From Sporolactobacillus sp. Y61 (GTDB lineage: Bacteria > Bacillota > Bacilli > Bacillales > Sporolactobacillaceae): DNA of 64,000 nucleotides. The stretch lies in NCBI RefSeq assembly GCF_040529185.1, contig NZ_CP159510.1:496001-560000 (forward strand), written 5' to 3'. The stretch's first letter is position 1; the number at the start of each line of letters is the position of its first letter. Position numbers and translations under genes: made by a program. Positions 33,029-42,045 of the stretch are shown one piece after another. Under the pieces are notes generated by a model that was not told the DNA's origin, did not search any database, and saw nothing but the letters and a program-made list of their open reading frames with translations.

Positions 33029-34195
33029 ATGATCTATTTCACTGCAGGAGAATCACACGGGCCGGAACTGACCGGCGTGATTGAAGGTTTCCCTGCCGGC
33101 CTTCATGTGTCTGTCGGGCAGATCAATCGTAAATTACGGGACAGGCAGACCGGTTATGGCCGCGGCTACCGGCAGAAAATTGAAAAGGACGAAGTCAGGA
33201 TCACATCAGGCATGCGGCATGGCGTGACCCTCGGTTCCCCGATTACGCTGAAAATTGCCAATATCGACCACAAACACTGGGGCGAAGTCATGAAACCGGT
33301 CGGACAGCCTGATCCAGAGGTTGCGATGCGGGAAGTGAAGAACCCCAGGCCCGGTCATGCCGATCTGGTCGGCGGGATGAAATACGGACACCGCGATCTG
33401 CGAAATGTACTCGAGCGGTCCTCAGCCAGAGAAACGGCGATGCGGGTGGCCATCGGTGCGCTCTGTATCCAGCTGCTGCATCAGCTGGGTATTGAAATTG
33501 CCGGCTACGTGCGGCAGGTGGGACCGATTGAAGCGGATACCGGTCACCTTTTGTCCCCTGAACAGATTGAAGAAGAAATCAGCAAGAACGATCTGAGGAT
33601 TGTTGATCAGGAAAAAGTCGCTCCCATCCACAACCTGATCGACAAGACAAAAAAAGAAGGAGATACACTTGGCGGCATCATCCGGGTCGTCGCACAACAT
33701 GTCCCTGCCGGACTCGGCAGCTATACCAGCTGGAATGAGAAACTGGATGCGAAAATTGCAGCGGCAGTGGTGGGGATCAACGCCATGAAAGGGGTCTCAT
33801 TCGGAGCCGGTTTTGATGCAGGATCCAGGCCGGGCAGTCAGGTCATGGACCCGATCTACTGGAATGAAGACCGGGGCTGGTACAGAAAGAGCAATCACCT
33901 CGGCGGATTTGAAGGGGGCATGACAAACGGTATGCCGCTGATCGTTAACGCCGTGATGAAGCCGATCCCGACACTGTACAAACCGCTGCACAGTGTGTCG
34001 ATCGATACGAAAGAGGAACATAAAGCGAGCATCGAACGCTCTGACGTCACGGCGATTGTCCCGGCCTCCCTTGTCATCGAATCTGTTGTCGCCATCGAAC
34101 TGTGCAGAGCCATTCTGGATACCTTTGATTCAAGCAGCCTGGCGCGACTGAAGCGCCAGTATCATGATTACTGTGATGAACTGAAAAACTATTAA
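33029..34195 (+). CDS. aroC: Chorismate synthase
   Basis: This 388-residue FMN-dependent enzyme converts EPSP to chorismate, the last common step of the aromatic pathway. Signatures are GESHGPELTGVIEGFPAG near the N terminus (about 7-24), RSSARETAMRVAIGAL (about 131-146), and GGFEGGMTNG with the neighbouring conserved SIDT segment. Length is normal for the bifunctional-type bacterial enzyme. It follows the MFS gene and precedes the prephenate dehydratase-like gene by 15 bases, so it is within the attenuated operon. Confidence 0.97.
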   Translation: MIYFTAGESHGPELTGVIEGFPAGLHVSVGQINRKLRDRQTGYGRGYRQKIEKDEVRITSGMRHGVTLGSPITLKIANIDHKHWGEVMKPVGQPDPEVAMREVKNPRPGHADLVGGMKYGHRDLRNVLERSSARETAMRVAIGALCIQLLHQLGIEIAGYVRQVGPIEADTGHLLSPEQIEEEISKNDLRIVDQEKVAPIHNLIDKTKKEGDTLGGIIRVVAQHVPAGLGSYTSWNEKLDAKIAAAVVGINAMKGVSFGAGFDAGSRPGSQVMDPIYWNEDRGWYRKSNHLGGFEGGMTNGMPLIVNAVMKPIPTLYKPLHSVSIDTKEEHKASIERSDVTAIVPASLVIESVVAIELCRAILDTFDSSSLARLKRQYHDYCDELKNY

Positions 34196-34210
34196 GGGGG
34201 ACCTTCTCTC

Positions 34211-34747
34211 TTGATTATTCATACTCTGGGGCCTGAGGAAACAGACAGCAGCAGCGCCGCCTATCATTATCTGAAAAAAAGGCAGACTGCCGGACAGATT
34301 GTCCTGCATGACTGTTTCGAAGACATTACGCATCATCTGACCGATTACCGCAGCGATTTTCTGATCATGCCCGCCGCCTACAAATCCTTTCGTGATCATA
34401 TCGACTGGGCGGACTTTCATTACAGCCATCTGAGGGGGCTGAGGCTTGTGGCCTGTTTCCGTCATCCGCTGAATCCGCTTGTCCTGGTCCGTCGGAATGG
34501 GGCTTCAAACGGGATCGCCTGCACGCATCCGGCAACGACAACTCTGCTCAGGCACTATCTCGGCGACACTGCGTCAGACTGTGAGATCCGGTATGCAGAC
34601 AGCAAGTACCTGGCTTATCAGATGTACCGCAGAGAAAAAGCCCGCTATGTGATCACCAGCCTCCGGATTGTCCGGCTGGATCCGGATGAAAGCATTGAAC
34701 AGACCTGGACGCCGGATATGGTCTGGTGTGTCTATGAAATCCTTTAA
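34211..34747 (+). CDS. Prephenate dehydratase-like protein, divergent
   Basis: This 178-residue protein starts at TTG (34211) behind AAGGGGG. Its layout follows the catalytic domain of prephenate dehydratase: LGPEETDSSSAAYHYL corresponds to the family start LGPxGTFSxxAA, FEDITHHLTDYRSDFLIMPA to the second lobe entry, and THPATTTLLRHYL to the SHPQALxQC region. The catalytic Thr-Arg-Phe near the end is not present; MVWCVYEI stands there. No ACT domain follows. It could be a degenerate PheA, a non-catalytic binding protein, or an enzyme with changed chemistry. Position between aroC and aroA supports an aromatic role. Confidence 0.6.
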   Translation: MIIHTLGPEETDSSSAAYHYLKKRQTAGQIVLHDCFEDITHHLTDYRSDFLIMPAAYKSFRDHIDWADFHYSHLRGLRLVACFRHPLNPLVLVRRNGASNGIACTHPATTTLLRHYLGDTASDCEIRYADSKYLAYQMYRREKARYVITSLRIVRLDPDESIEQTWTPDMVWCVYEIL

Positions 34748-35036
34748 GGACAGACGCGCGGACCGGGTGTGCGGGTGCCGCCGGAGCCCGGGTTTTTCTG
34801 AACCTTTATTTCGCAAAAATGAAAACTTTCTTTACGTGCAGGCTCTGTGAAACGGATCTGTTGTTTTTCGCGCCGGGTGCCGCTTTCCGCGTTCGCCCCG
34901 TGCGTTTCGCAGCGGGTTTCCCGCCGGGCGCGCTGATTCCGCAGGAGTCTCGTGTCCCTCACTTAACCAGTAAAAGGGTAATATCAACAGGCCATGTTCA
35001 CCTGGCCTGAATTATAGAAATCGGAGGTGACCAGTT
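34748..35036 (+). other. Gap inside the aromatic operon before aroA
   Basis: This 289-base stretch is GC-rich in the middle. It has a seven-pair perfect hairpin, CAGGCCA (34988-34994) with TGGCCTG (35003-35009), just before the aroA ribosome site CGGAGGTGA, and no clear terminator or promoter. A 63-codon frame (34819-35010) has no ribosome site and is not called. Confidence 0.4.
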
Positions 35037-36347
35037 TTGAAAATATTACGAACAAACATCCGAAAGGGTCTGCATGGCGAACTCCGTGTACCCGGTGATA
35101 AAAGTATCTCTCACCGCAGCATCATATTCGGCGCCATCAGCAGCGGGGAAACGGAAGTCACCCACTTTCTGCCTTCTGACGACTGCCTGTCCACGATTCG
35201 TGCTTTTCAGGCGATAGGCGTCCCTGTTGAACACACCCATGACCGGGTGCTCATCCACGGCGTCACCCTAAGCGGGCTCCAGGCGCCCCGGCGTCCACTT
35301 AATATGGGTAATTCCGGGACGACCACCCGGCTGCTGCTCGGATTGTTAAGCGGGCAGCCTTTTTCTGCACAGTTAACCGGCGATCAGTCACTCAGCAGGC
35401 GGCCCATGCGGCGGGTCACCGATCCCCTGTCGGAGGCGGGCGCCCGGTTTGATCTGACAGAGGGCGGGACATTACCCATTACAGTACATGGAAACCCGAA
35501 TCTCCGCCCGATCCGCTACCCTCTCCCGGTTGCCAGTGCTCAGGTCAAAAGTGCACTGATCCTGGCCGCACTCCAGGCCGATGGAAAATCGACGATCATA
35601 GAAAAGCAGCAGACCCGGGATCATACCGAACGGATGCTGAAAGCCTTCGGGGGTGACATAGAGCAGAGCGGCCTGACGATTACCGTAACCGGAAAACCCC
35701 ATCTTACCGGGCGGAAACTGGCCGTCCCCGGCGATATCTCATCGGCAGCCTTTTTCATCGCTGCCGCCCTTCTGGTTCCCGGCAGCCTGATCACATTAAA
35801 ACAGGTCGGCATCAACCCGACACGCAGCGGTTTTCTCGATGTCCTGAAACGTATGGGGGCCGATATTCAGGTAAAGCATCCCGTGCATCAGGCCGAGGCG
35901 TTCGCTGACCTTACGGCGCGCTGCTCAGAACTGAGGGCGATCCGGCTGTCACGCCCGGATATCCCCGCCGTCATCGACGAATTACCGCTGATTGCCCTCC
36001 TCGCCACTCAGGCTCAGGGGGTGACCGAAATAACGGGAGCTGAGGAACTCCGGGTGAAGGAAACCGACCGGATCACCGTGGTTACCGAGGAGCTGAATCA
36101 ACTCGGTGCACGAATCACTGAATTACCTGACGGCATGCTGATCCACGGACCGACTCCGCTGCATCTTCCGGAAGATCAGAAGGTCGATTCGCATGGTGAT
36201 CACCGGATCGGGATGATGCTTGCCGTGGCCGCTTTAACCCTTAAAGGGGAACTGAAACTGCTGAATGATTCGGCCATTTCTATTTCTTATCCCGGCTTTT
36301 TCTCCGATCTGGATCAGCTCATAGCGAAAGGTTCTGTCCGCCTGTGA
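35037..36347 (+). CDS. aroA: 3-phosphoshikimate 1-carboxyvinyltransferase (EPSP synthase)
   Basis: This 436-residue enzyme joins shikimate-3-phosphate and phosphoenolpyruvate to give EPSP. Signatures are PGDKSISHRSIIFGAISSG (about 19-37), LNMGNSGTTTRLLLGLL (about 85-101) with the PEP-site region, and RVKETDRI (about 342-349). The second motif is NSGTTTR, as in class II enzymes. TTG start at 35037 follows CGGAGGTGA at 7 bases. It overlaps tyrA by four bases at its end. Confidence 0.96.
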   Translation: MKILRTNIRKGLHGELRVPGDKSISHRSIIFGAISSGETEVTHFLPSDDCLSTIRAFQAIGVPVEHTHDRVLIHGVTLSGLQAPRRPLNMGNSGTTTRLLLGLLSGQPFSAQLTGDQSLSRRPMRRVTDPLSEAGARFDLTEGGTLPITVHGNPNLRPIRYPLPVASAQVKSALILAALQADGKSTIIEKQQTRDHTERMLKAFGGDIEQSGLTITVTGKPHLTGRKLAVPGDISSAAFFIAAALLVPGSLITLKQVGINPTRSGFLDVLKRMGADIQVKHPVHQAEAFADLTARCSELRAIRLSRPDIPAVIDELPLIALLATQAQGVTEITGAEELRVKETDRITVVTEELNQLGARITELPDGMLIHGPTPLHLPEDQKVDSHGDHRIGMMLAVAALTLKGELKLLNDSAISISYPGFFSDLDQLIAKGSVRL

Positions 36348-37459
36348 ATACCATTGTTATCGACGGCCTGGGGCTGATTGGCGGATCTATCGCACTTGCC
36401 ATCCGGAAAAAGTGGCCGGAAAAACGGATTCTTGCAGTGGACGTGAATGCCGGCTCACTGGCTCTGGCAGAAGAAAGGGGCATTATTCATGAGGGTTTTG
36501 ATCGTCTCGAAGATGCCGCACCGCTGGCCGATGTGATCATTCTTGCAACACCTGTCGCAACCATTATCCGCCATCTGATCCGGCTTTCCAGTCTGGAACT
36601 GAAGCCTGGCGTGCTCGTCACCGATGTCGGCAGTACCAAGAAAAAGATCATAGAACAGGCAAGTCATCTGATGAAAAAAGGGATCCTGTTCATCGGCGGA
36701 CACCCGATGGCCGGATCCCATAAGACAACCCTGCACGCCGCGCGGGCAGATCTGTTTCAAAGCGCCTATTACTTTCTGATTTCGGATACCTTTGTGGATG
36801 AGCGTTACTACCTGGCCGTGAAGGATCTGAAGGATTTACTTTCCGGACTTGACGTCAAATGGCAGACAGTCACCGGCGAGCTGCATGATCAAATGATGGG
36901 GCAGATCAGTCACCTGCCGCATATCATTGCCTCCGGTCTGGTAAATATGTCTCAGGATCAGTTCAGCCACTCACCGCTTTCCCTGCGTGTCGCGGCCGGC
37001 GGATTCCGCAGCATGACCCGCATCGCTTCATCCGATCCCGATATGTGGACAGACATTCTTTTGAGCAACCGTGAAGTACTGTCGGGACTCCTTGATCAAT
37101 TCATCAGCCGGATGAAGTGGGTTAAGCGGGCTGTTACTGATGCTGATCATGATGTGATTCGCAATTATTTTAATCAGGCCAAGCTGACCCGGGACAATCT
37201 CCAAGCCCACACTGGAAAAGCAGCCCCGAACTTTTACGATCTGTTGATCAATATCCCTGATCAGGTGGGTGCCATCGCTAAAGTCACGCGGATTCTGGCA
37301 GAGGCCCAGATTAATCTGGTTAATCTGCATATTCTGGAAATCAGAGAAGAAATTGACGGAATTCTGCAATTAACCTTTGCCAGCCGGAAAGATCTGGAAC
37401 AGGCCGCAAGCGAACTGTCCCGGCACGGACTGAAACAAGTAGAAGGTGATGTCAGTTGA
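36344..37459 (+). CDS. tyrA: Prephenate dehydrogenase with ACT domain
   Basis: This 371-residue enzyme oxidatively decarboxylates prephenate to 4-hydroxyphenylpyruvate using NAD. The Rossmann motif is VIDGLGLIGGSIALAI (about 4-19). The catalytic segment GHPMAGSHKT (about 122-131) has the conserved His. An ACT domain occupies the C terminus (LINIPDQVGAIAKVTRILAEAQ, about 302-323), which suggests feedback by tyrosine. Start and stop both overlap the neighbouring genes by four bases. The product would be transaminated to Tyr, for which the enzyme at 12372 is a candidate. Confidence 0.95.
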   Translation: MNTIVIDGLGLIGGSIALAIRKKWPEKRILAVDVNAGSLALAEERGIIHEGFDRLEDAAPLADVIILATPVATIIRHLIRLSSLELKPGVLVTDVGSTKKKIIEQASHLMKKGILFIGGHPMAGSHKTTLHAARADLFQSAYYFLISDTFVDERYYLAVKDLKDLLSGLDVKWQTVTGELHDQMMGQISHLPHIIASGLVNMSQDQFSHSPLSLRVAAGGFRSMTRIASSDPDMWTDILLSNREVLSGLLDQFISRMKWVKRAVTDADHDVIRNYFNQAKLTRDNLQAHTGKAAPNFYDLLINIPDQVGAIAKVTRILAEAQINLVNLHILEIREEIDGILQLTFASRKDLEQAASELSRHGLKQVEGDVS

Positions 37460-37962
37460 CCCGTATGGTGCTTATTGGATTTATGGGGAGCGGCAAGACC
37501 ACGGTCGGACAATTGCTTGCCGCAGCCCTGAACTGTCCGCATATTGATCTGGACCAGTCGATTGTTGCGTCAACCGGCAAGTCAATCAGCCGGATTTTTG
37601 CCGAACAGGGGGAAGCCTGTTTTCGCCGACTGGAGTCGGACAGGCTGGCGGCCGCTCTGACTCAGGAAGGCATTCTGTCAACCGGTGGCGGCACCCCGGT
37701 GAGCTTATTCAACCGGCAACGCCTGATCCGATCTGACGCGCTGGTCATCTTTTTAAAAACTTCGCCGGAGGGCATCCTGAAGCGTCTTCAGGGGGACACC
37801 GACCGCCCGCTGCTCAAAAACATGAACAGGACCCGGTTCATCACTCTTTTTCAGGAGCGGGAAAGCTACTATCACGAGATCGCAGACATCGAAATCGTCA
37901 CAGATGACAAAACGCCGGAGAAGATCGCCAGAGAGATCATCGAGAAGGCGGCATCTCTATGA
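37456..37962 (+). CDS. aroK: Shikimate kinase
   Basis: This 168-residue NMP-kinase fold enzyme phosphorylates shikimate at position 3. It has Walker A IGFMGSGKTTVG (about 7-18), the substrate Asp in HIDLDQSI (about 35-42), FRRLESD, the glycine triad STGGGTP (about 75-81), and lid RPLLKN. TTG start at 37456 follows AAGGTGA. It is the last gene of the operon, with a strong terminator after it. Confidence 0.95.
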   Translation: MTRMVLIGFMGSGKTTVGQLLAAALNCPHIDLDQSIVASTGKSISRIFAEQGEACFRRLESDRLAAALTQEGILSTGGGTPVSLFNRQRLIRSDALVIFLKTSPEGILKRLQGDTDRPLLKNMNRTRFITLFQERESYYHEIADIEIVTDDKTPEKIAREIIEKAASL

Positions 37963-37975
37963 AAACAGGATCACA

Positions 37976-38017
37976 GAAAAGCCGGTTCCTGGCCAATCAG
38001 GCACAGGAACCGGCTTT
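37976..38017. terminator. Bidirectional terminator between aroK and aspartokinase
   Basis: AAAGCCGGTTCCTG and CAGGAACCGGCTTT form a fourteen-pair perfect stem around a 12-base loop. T-rich flanks occur on both strands, so it ends the aro operon and the convergent aspartokinase transcript. Confidence 0.88.
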
Positions 38018-38046
38018 CTCATACTTTGGCCTTCTTCCCGGAGACT

Positions 38047-39408
38047 TCAGGCCATCACCTTCTGAAAAAATTCATCATACAGCGCCTGGACGGCTTTTTT
38101 CTCAACCGCCTGTTTGACGCCAAACATCATGCTGACTTCCGACGAACCCTGGTTGATCATTTCGATATTGACGTGCGCCTCAGCGAGGGCCCGCGAGGCT
38201 CTGGCCGCCGTACCGATTGCCCGGCGCATCCCTTCTCCTACAATCATGATCAGAGCCAGATTATGCTCCACCTTAACTTGATCGACATGCAGATCATCCA
38301 TAATCCTTTCGACAATCTTCCGTTCAATTTCGCTGTTCATCTGATTCTGTCTCAGAATAATGGTGATATCATCAATGCCCGATGGAATGTGTTCGAAAGA
38401 GATGCCGAAATGTTCGAGGATGATCAGGATTTTGCGAACAAAACCGATTTCCTTATTCATCAGATATTTGCTGACATAAATGCTGCAAAATCCTTCGTCA
38501 CTCGCAATTCCGGCTACCGGGCCATGTTTGTGTTCCCTCTTATTTACAATCCGGGTGCCCGGTGCATCGGGATTATTCGTATTCTTCACGTTCACAGGTA
38601 TCCCGGCACGAAACGCCGGAATCAGCGCTTCATCGTGAAAGACAGAGAAACCGCCATAAGACAGTTCTCTCATTTCACGATATGTAATTTCACGTATTTC
38701 TTTTGGATGGCGGACAAAATGCGGATTGACGGCACAAACCGCATCCACATCGGTAAAATTTTCATAGATCTCCGCTTGCACACCATTGGCCAGAATGGAC
38801 CCTGTAATATCTGAACCACTGCGGGAGAAGGTGACGACATCGCCCGATTCGCTGTAACCGAAAAAGCCCGGAAAGACGATAATCCCCGGTTTTTCCTTAA
38901 GCGCACTCAGCCGTTTATAGGATTCAGGCAGAACACGCGCGTTCCCCGGATCATCACTGACGAGGAGCCCTGCTTCTTTCGGTGACATATACTGTGCATC
39001 CAGACCTTTGTAACGGAAGAAGGCAGCAACCAGTTTGGCGTTATTATCTTCGCCGCTCGCCTTCATGGCTTCCATAAAGGCCTCCGGACGGCTTTTATCA
39101 TGATGAAGCCGCGTCAAGAGGTCATCTTCAATCTTGCGGATGATATCACCCGGAAGATGAAGCTCATCCGCTATACTTTGATAGCGTGCGACAATCGCCT
39201 GCAAAAGAGCCTCCGTCTCTCCCCCTTCCAGCGCCGACTTTGCACATCTGATTAATAAATCTGTGACCTTCATATCATCCGCAAAGCGTTTCCCGGGAGC
39301 CGAGACCACAACGATTCTCCGTTCAGGATCGGAGACAACAATATGATAAACTTTTTCAACCTGGGCGCCAGTTGCGAGCGAACTGCCGCCAAACTTGACT
39401 ACCTTCAT
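38047..39408 (-). CDS. Aspartate kinase (class III/YclM type)
   Basis: This 453-residue aspartokinase phosphorylates aspartate at the start of the Lys/Thr/Met/diaminopimelate pathway. It begins with the family motif VKFGGSSLATGAQVEKV (about 3-19). The catalytic domain includes VVSAPGKRFADDMKVTDLL and TFSRSGSDITGSILANG (about 190-206). Two C-terminal ACT regions follow (SIYVSKYLMNKEIGFVRKIL, and LALIMIVGEGMRRAIGTAAR). It resembles the monofunctional YclM/LysC-III enzymes, usually inhibited by Thr or Lys plus Thr. I see no lysine riboswitch or T-box upstream. Confidence 0.92.
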   Translation of the reverse strand: MKVVKFGGSSLATGAQVEKVYHIVVSDPERRIVVVSAPGKRFADDMKVTDLLIRCAKSALEGGETEALLQAIVARYQSIADELHLPGDIIRKIEDDLLTRLHHDKSRPEAFMEAMKASGEDNNAKLVAAFFRYKGLDAQYMSPKEAGLLVSDDPGNARVLPESYKRLSALKEKPGIIVFPGFFGYSESGDVVTFSRSGSDITGSILANGVQAEIYENFTDVDAVCAVNPHFVRHPKEIREITYREMRELSYGGFSVFHDEALIPAFRAGIPVNVKNTNNPDAPGTRIVNKREHKHGPVAGIASDEGFCSIYVSKYLMNKEIGFVRKILIILEHFGISFEHIPSGIDDITIILRQNQMNSEIERKIVERIMDDLHVDQVKVEHNLALIMIVGEGMRRAIGTAARASRALAEAHVNIEMINQGSSEVSMMFGVKQAVEKKAVQALYDEFFQKVMA

Positions 39409-39472
39409 GCTTCGTTATTCCCACCTGTTCTGTCGCTTGCATTATTTATATTTTCAGACAACCATCCGTTCC

Positions 39473-39487
39473 ATCTGTCAGACAGAT
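39473..39487 (-). promoter_or_regulatory. Palindrome in the aspartokinase 5' region
   Basis: ATCTGTC-A-GACAGAT is a perfect 7+1+7 inverted repeat about 70 bases before the aspartokinase ATG. It lies downstream of an extended -10 type sequence (TGCTACACT, minus strand). It could be an operator. Confidence 0.35.
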
Positions 39488-39670
39488 CCATAAGGATTGG
39501 TTTCTCTAGTGTAGCACAAGCCCGGCTTTTATTCGAGAAAATCAGAGACTTTTCAGTTTTTTTGTACCGTTCCGGGGTTCGAGCGGTAACATCAGCTCTT
39601 TTCCGGCATAGACTACCGGTCCCTGAAATAAAAATAAGAAAATAACCGTCCGGGGGAGGGGAAAAATAAG

Positions 39671-41203
39671 ATGAGACTTACTCCTTTTATTGATGAACTG
39701 CCGGTTCCCTCTGTACTCAAACCGCAATGGAAAAACACGCATGGGACGTATTATGAGGTCTCCATGACAGAATTCAGACAATCCCTTCACAGCGAATTGC
39801 CCGACACGACCGTCTGGGGTTATCAGGGGAATTATCCGGGACCCACCATCGAGGTCGAAAGCGGCGAGGCGGTGTGGATCAAATGGATCAACGCCCTGCC
39901 ATCAAAGCATCTCCTGCCCATTGATCACACGGTCCATGGCGCCCATCGTGACGTCCCTGACGTCCGAACAGTCGTCCATGTCCACGGTGCCTGTGTGGAG
40001 TGGGAAAGCGACGGCTATCCGGAAGCCTGGTTTACACGGGGATTTGCGGAAACCGGCCCTTTTTTCAGAAAAGAAATTAATCAGTATGCCAACTGTAATC
40101 CCGCCAGTACGCACTGGTATCATGATCACGCTCTGGGGATCACCCGGCTCAACATGTATGCAGGACTTGTCGGATTTTACCTGATTCGCAATTCACGGGA
40201 ACGCGCCATGAACCTGCCTTCCGGGAAATATGACGTTCCTCTGATGATTCAGGATAAAACGCTGAATACGGACGGTTCCCTTTATTACCCCAGACAGCCC
40301 GAACAACCGGTAGCCGGTCTGGATGTATCCATTGTCCCTGAATTTTTTGGCGATACCCTTCTGGTCAACGGAAAAGTACACCCCTGTTTCCGCGTTGAAC
40401 CGCGCAAGTATCGCTTTCGGCTGCTGAATGCCGCCAACAGCCGTTTTTTCAGGCTGAAGCTTGATTCGGGACAGCTGATGTATCAGATCGCAACAGACGA
40501 CGGTCTGATGAAGCAGCCTGTCGGCGTCACGGAAATCCTGCTGTCACCTGCGGAACGGGCTGACGTCATTATCGATTTTTCTAACCTTCAGGGACAAAAG
40601 ATCCTGATGACTAATGATGCGCCCGTACCCTTTCCGGACGGGGAACCGGTCGATGAATCGACAGGCAGGGTGATGCAGTTCCAGATTACGCTGCCTCTCT
40701 CCCATATAGATACGAGTGTCATCCCCGCGCGTCTGGCGCCCTTCCACAAAATCAGTGAGCGGGCCGCTTCACTGGTCCGCCTTCTGACGCTGGACGACGC
40801 GACGGACCGGTTCGGACGCGAACGTCTGCTGTTAAATCAAAGGGGGTGGGACGCTCCTGTCACGGAAACACCGAAATTCGGTACAACAGAAATCTGGTCT
40901 CTGATAAATACAACAGCTGATTCCCATCCGATTCATCTGCATCTGGTTCATTTTCAGATTCTCGACCGAAGAGACTTTGATGTGGAGGCATTTAAGAAGG
41001 AGAAAAAAATCTATTATACAGGTCCGGCCCTCCCTCCGGAGCCGCAGGAATGCGGGTGGAAAGATACGATCCGTGCCGATCCCCGGCAGGTCACGCGGAT
41101 CATTGTGCATTTTTCTACCTTTACCGGACTCTATGTCTGGCACTGTCATATGCTGGAACATGAAGACTATGAAATGATGCGCCCGTATCTGATTCTCAGG
41201 TGA
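39671..41203 (+). CDS. cotA: Multicopper oxidase, CotA-type spore coat laccase
   Basis: This 510-residue laccase/bilirubin oxidase-like enzyme has three cupredoxin domains. Copper ligands are plain: HVHG at about 103-106, HWYHDHALGI in domain 1, HPIHLHLVHFQ at about 421-431, and the C-terminal HCHMLEHEDYEMM. The last places His491, Cys492, His493, His497 and Met502 at the same numbers as I recall for Bacillus subtilis CotA. No signal peptide is present, as in CotA, which is placed on the spore coat from the mother cell. It oxidises phenolics and protects the spore. This is one of the best hints that the host sporulates. Confidence 0.9.
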   Translation: MRLTPFIDELPVPSVLKPQWKNTHGTYYEVSMTEFRQSLHSELPDTTVWGYQGNYPGPTIEVESGEAVWIKWINALPSKHLLPIDHTVHGAHRDVPDVRTVVHVHGACVEWESDGYPEAWFTRGFAETGPFFRKEINQYANCNPASTHWYHDHALGITRLNMYAGLVGFYLIRNSRERAMNLPSGKYDVPLMIQDKTLNTDGSLYYPRQPEQPVAGLDVSIVPEFFGDTLLVNGKVHPCFRVEPRKYRFRLLNAANSRFFRLKLDSGQLMYQIATDDGLMKQPVGVTEILLSPAERADVIIDFSNLQGQKILMTNDAPVPFPDGEPVDESTGRVMQFQITLPLSHIDTSVIPARLAPFHKISERAASLVRLLTLDDATDRFGRERLLLNQRGWDAPVTETPKFGTTEIWSLINTTADSHPIHLHLVHFQILDRRDFDVEAFKKEKKIYYTGPALPPEPQECGWKDTIRADPRQVTRIIVHFSTFTGLYVWHCHMLEHEDYEMMRPYLILR

Positions 41204-41230
41204 GGGTCTGCGTTTTCTGCTGCCGCTTTG

Positions 41231-41665
41231 TTAATCCCCGTCATCGTTTTTCCGTTTTTTTCTGAGATAGTACATGAGTGAGAAACTGGCCAGGAAGCAA
41301 ATGAAAAAGACGGCTCCGATAATCAGGCTGCTGACCGGATGCTGCCGATCTGAAAGAAAAGTAATCAGTCCCATAAGGATCCCGATACCTGCCGGGATAA
41401 GCAGGATTGCATAAAAAGGAAGACCTTTTCTCTGCTTTTTATCTGTTTCTTCAACATCAGCAGATACGTTCAATTGTAAAACAAGCAGAAGAATATTTGA
41501 CAGCAACATGACAAAATTTAACGGCGATGCAAAAGCCGCATCAGGTCCGCTGGAAACAGCTGTATAGATGAGAATGGCAAGAATGCCCAGCGTCTGCGTG
41601 GCGAAGGCGATCCGAATATTTTTTAAAGTGACAAGTATCAGTCGTTCATCTTTGATTCTTTTCAT
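41231..41665 (-). CDS. Small membrane protein paired with an XRE regulator
   Basis: This 144-residue protein has four hydrophobic helices (for example IAFATQTLGILAILIYTAV and PLNFVMLLSNILLLVLQL) and a basic C terminus. The ATG at 41665 has GAAGGAGG just ahead. The frame itself opens at 41698. It overlaps the preceding XRE gene by 20 bases, a common pairing in Bacilli in which the small membrane protein modulates or is controlled by the regulator. I do not recognise a specific family, and function is unknown. Confidence 0.6.
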   Translation of the reverse strand: MKRIKDERLILVTLKNIRIAFATQTLGILAILIYTAVSSGPDAAFASPLNFVMLLSNILLLVLQLNVSADVEETDKKQRKGLPFYAILLIPAGIGILMGLITFLSDRQHPVSSLIIGAVFFICFLASFSLMYYLRKKRKNDDGD

Positions 41666-41867
41666 CGTTTTCCTCCTTCGCAATCCAGAAAAGCTCATTA
41701 AGTGATTTTCCGAGAGCGTAACAAATCTGAAGACATAATTTTAACGTCGGGTTATATTTCCCTTTTTCAATCAAACTGATCGTCTGCCGCGTCACCCCGG
41801 TCTTCTCAGCCAGCTGCAGCTGAGTCATCCCGGACCTGACCCGGGCGGTTTTTACATGATTTTTCAA
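41646..41867 (-). CDS. XRE-family helix-turn-helix regulator
   Basis: This 73-residue protein is little more than one Cro/CI-type DNA-binding domain: VRSGMTQLQLAEKTGVTRQTISLIEKGKYNP (about 11-41) is a textbook XRE motif. Such YozG-like regulators dimerise and control their own operon. It is first in a two-gene operon with the membrane protein. The AT-rich stretch at 41895-41936 before it, with repeated ATATTACATAT-like words, is the likely promoter and operator. Confidence 0.88.
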   Translation of the reverse strand: MKNHVKTARVRSGMTQLQLAEKTGVTRQTISLIEKGKYNPTLKLCLQICYALGKSLNELFWIAKEENDEKNQR

Positions 41868-41944
41868 TACACTGGATCACCTCCATGTCCCGATTGTAAC
41901 ATATACATTACATATTATGCAATATATATATTACGTTTCCCTGA

Positions 41945-41986
41945 AATAAAACCGGATTGAAAGGTGATTATTTTTCAATCCGGTTT
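41945..41986 (-). terminator. Terminator of the flavoprotein gene
   Basis: AAACCGGATTGAAA (41948-41961) pairs perfectly with TTTCAATCCGGTTT (41973-41986). On the minus strand TTTTATTTC follows, ending the transcript of the gene at 42046-42612. Confidence 0.85.
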
Positions 41987-42045
41987 ACATCTGTGCGTTT
42001 GTTCGCCTTTATAAAACTGGCTCTGGCATCACTTTAGTGGCGAGA

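Noticed and set aside
34819..35010. 63-codon frame before aroA as another aromatic leader peptide
   Set aside because: It begins MKTFFT but has no ribosome site, is too long, its Phe codons are scattered and no terminator follows.
39409..39510. Short frame overlapping the aspartokinase start as an attenuation leader
   Set aside because: There is no ribosome site, no Lys/Thr/Met codon cluster and no terminator between it and the gene.
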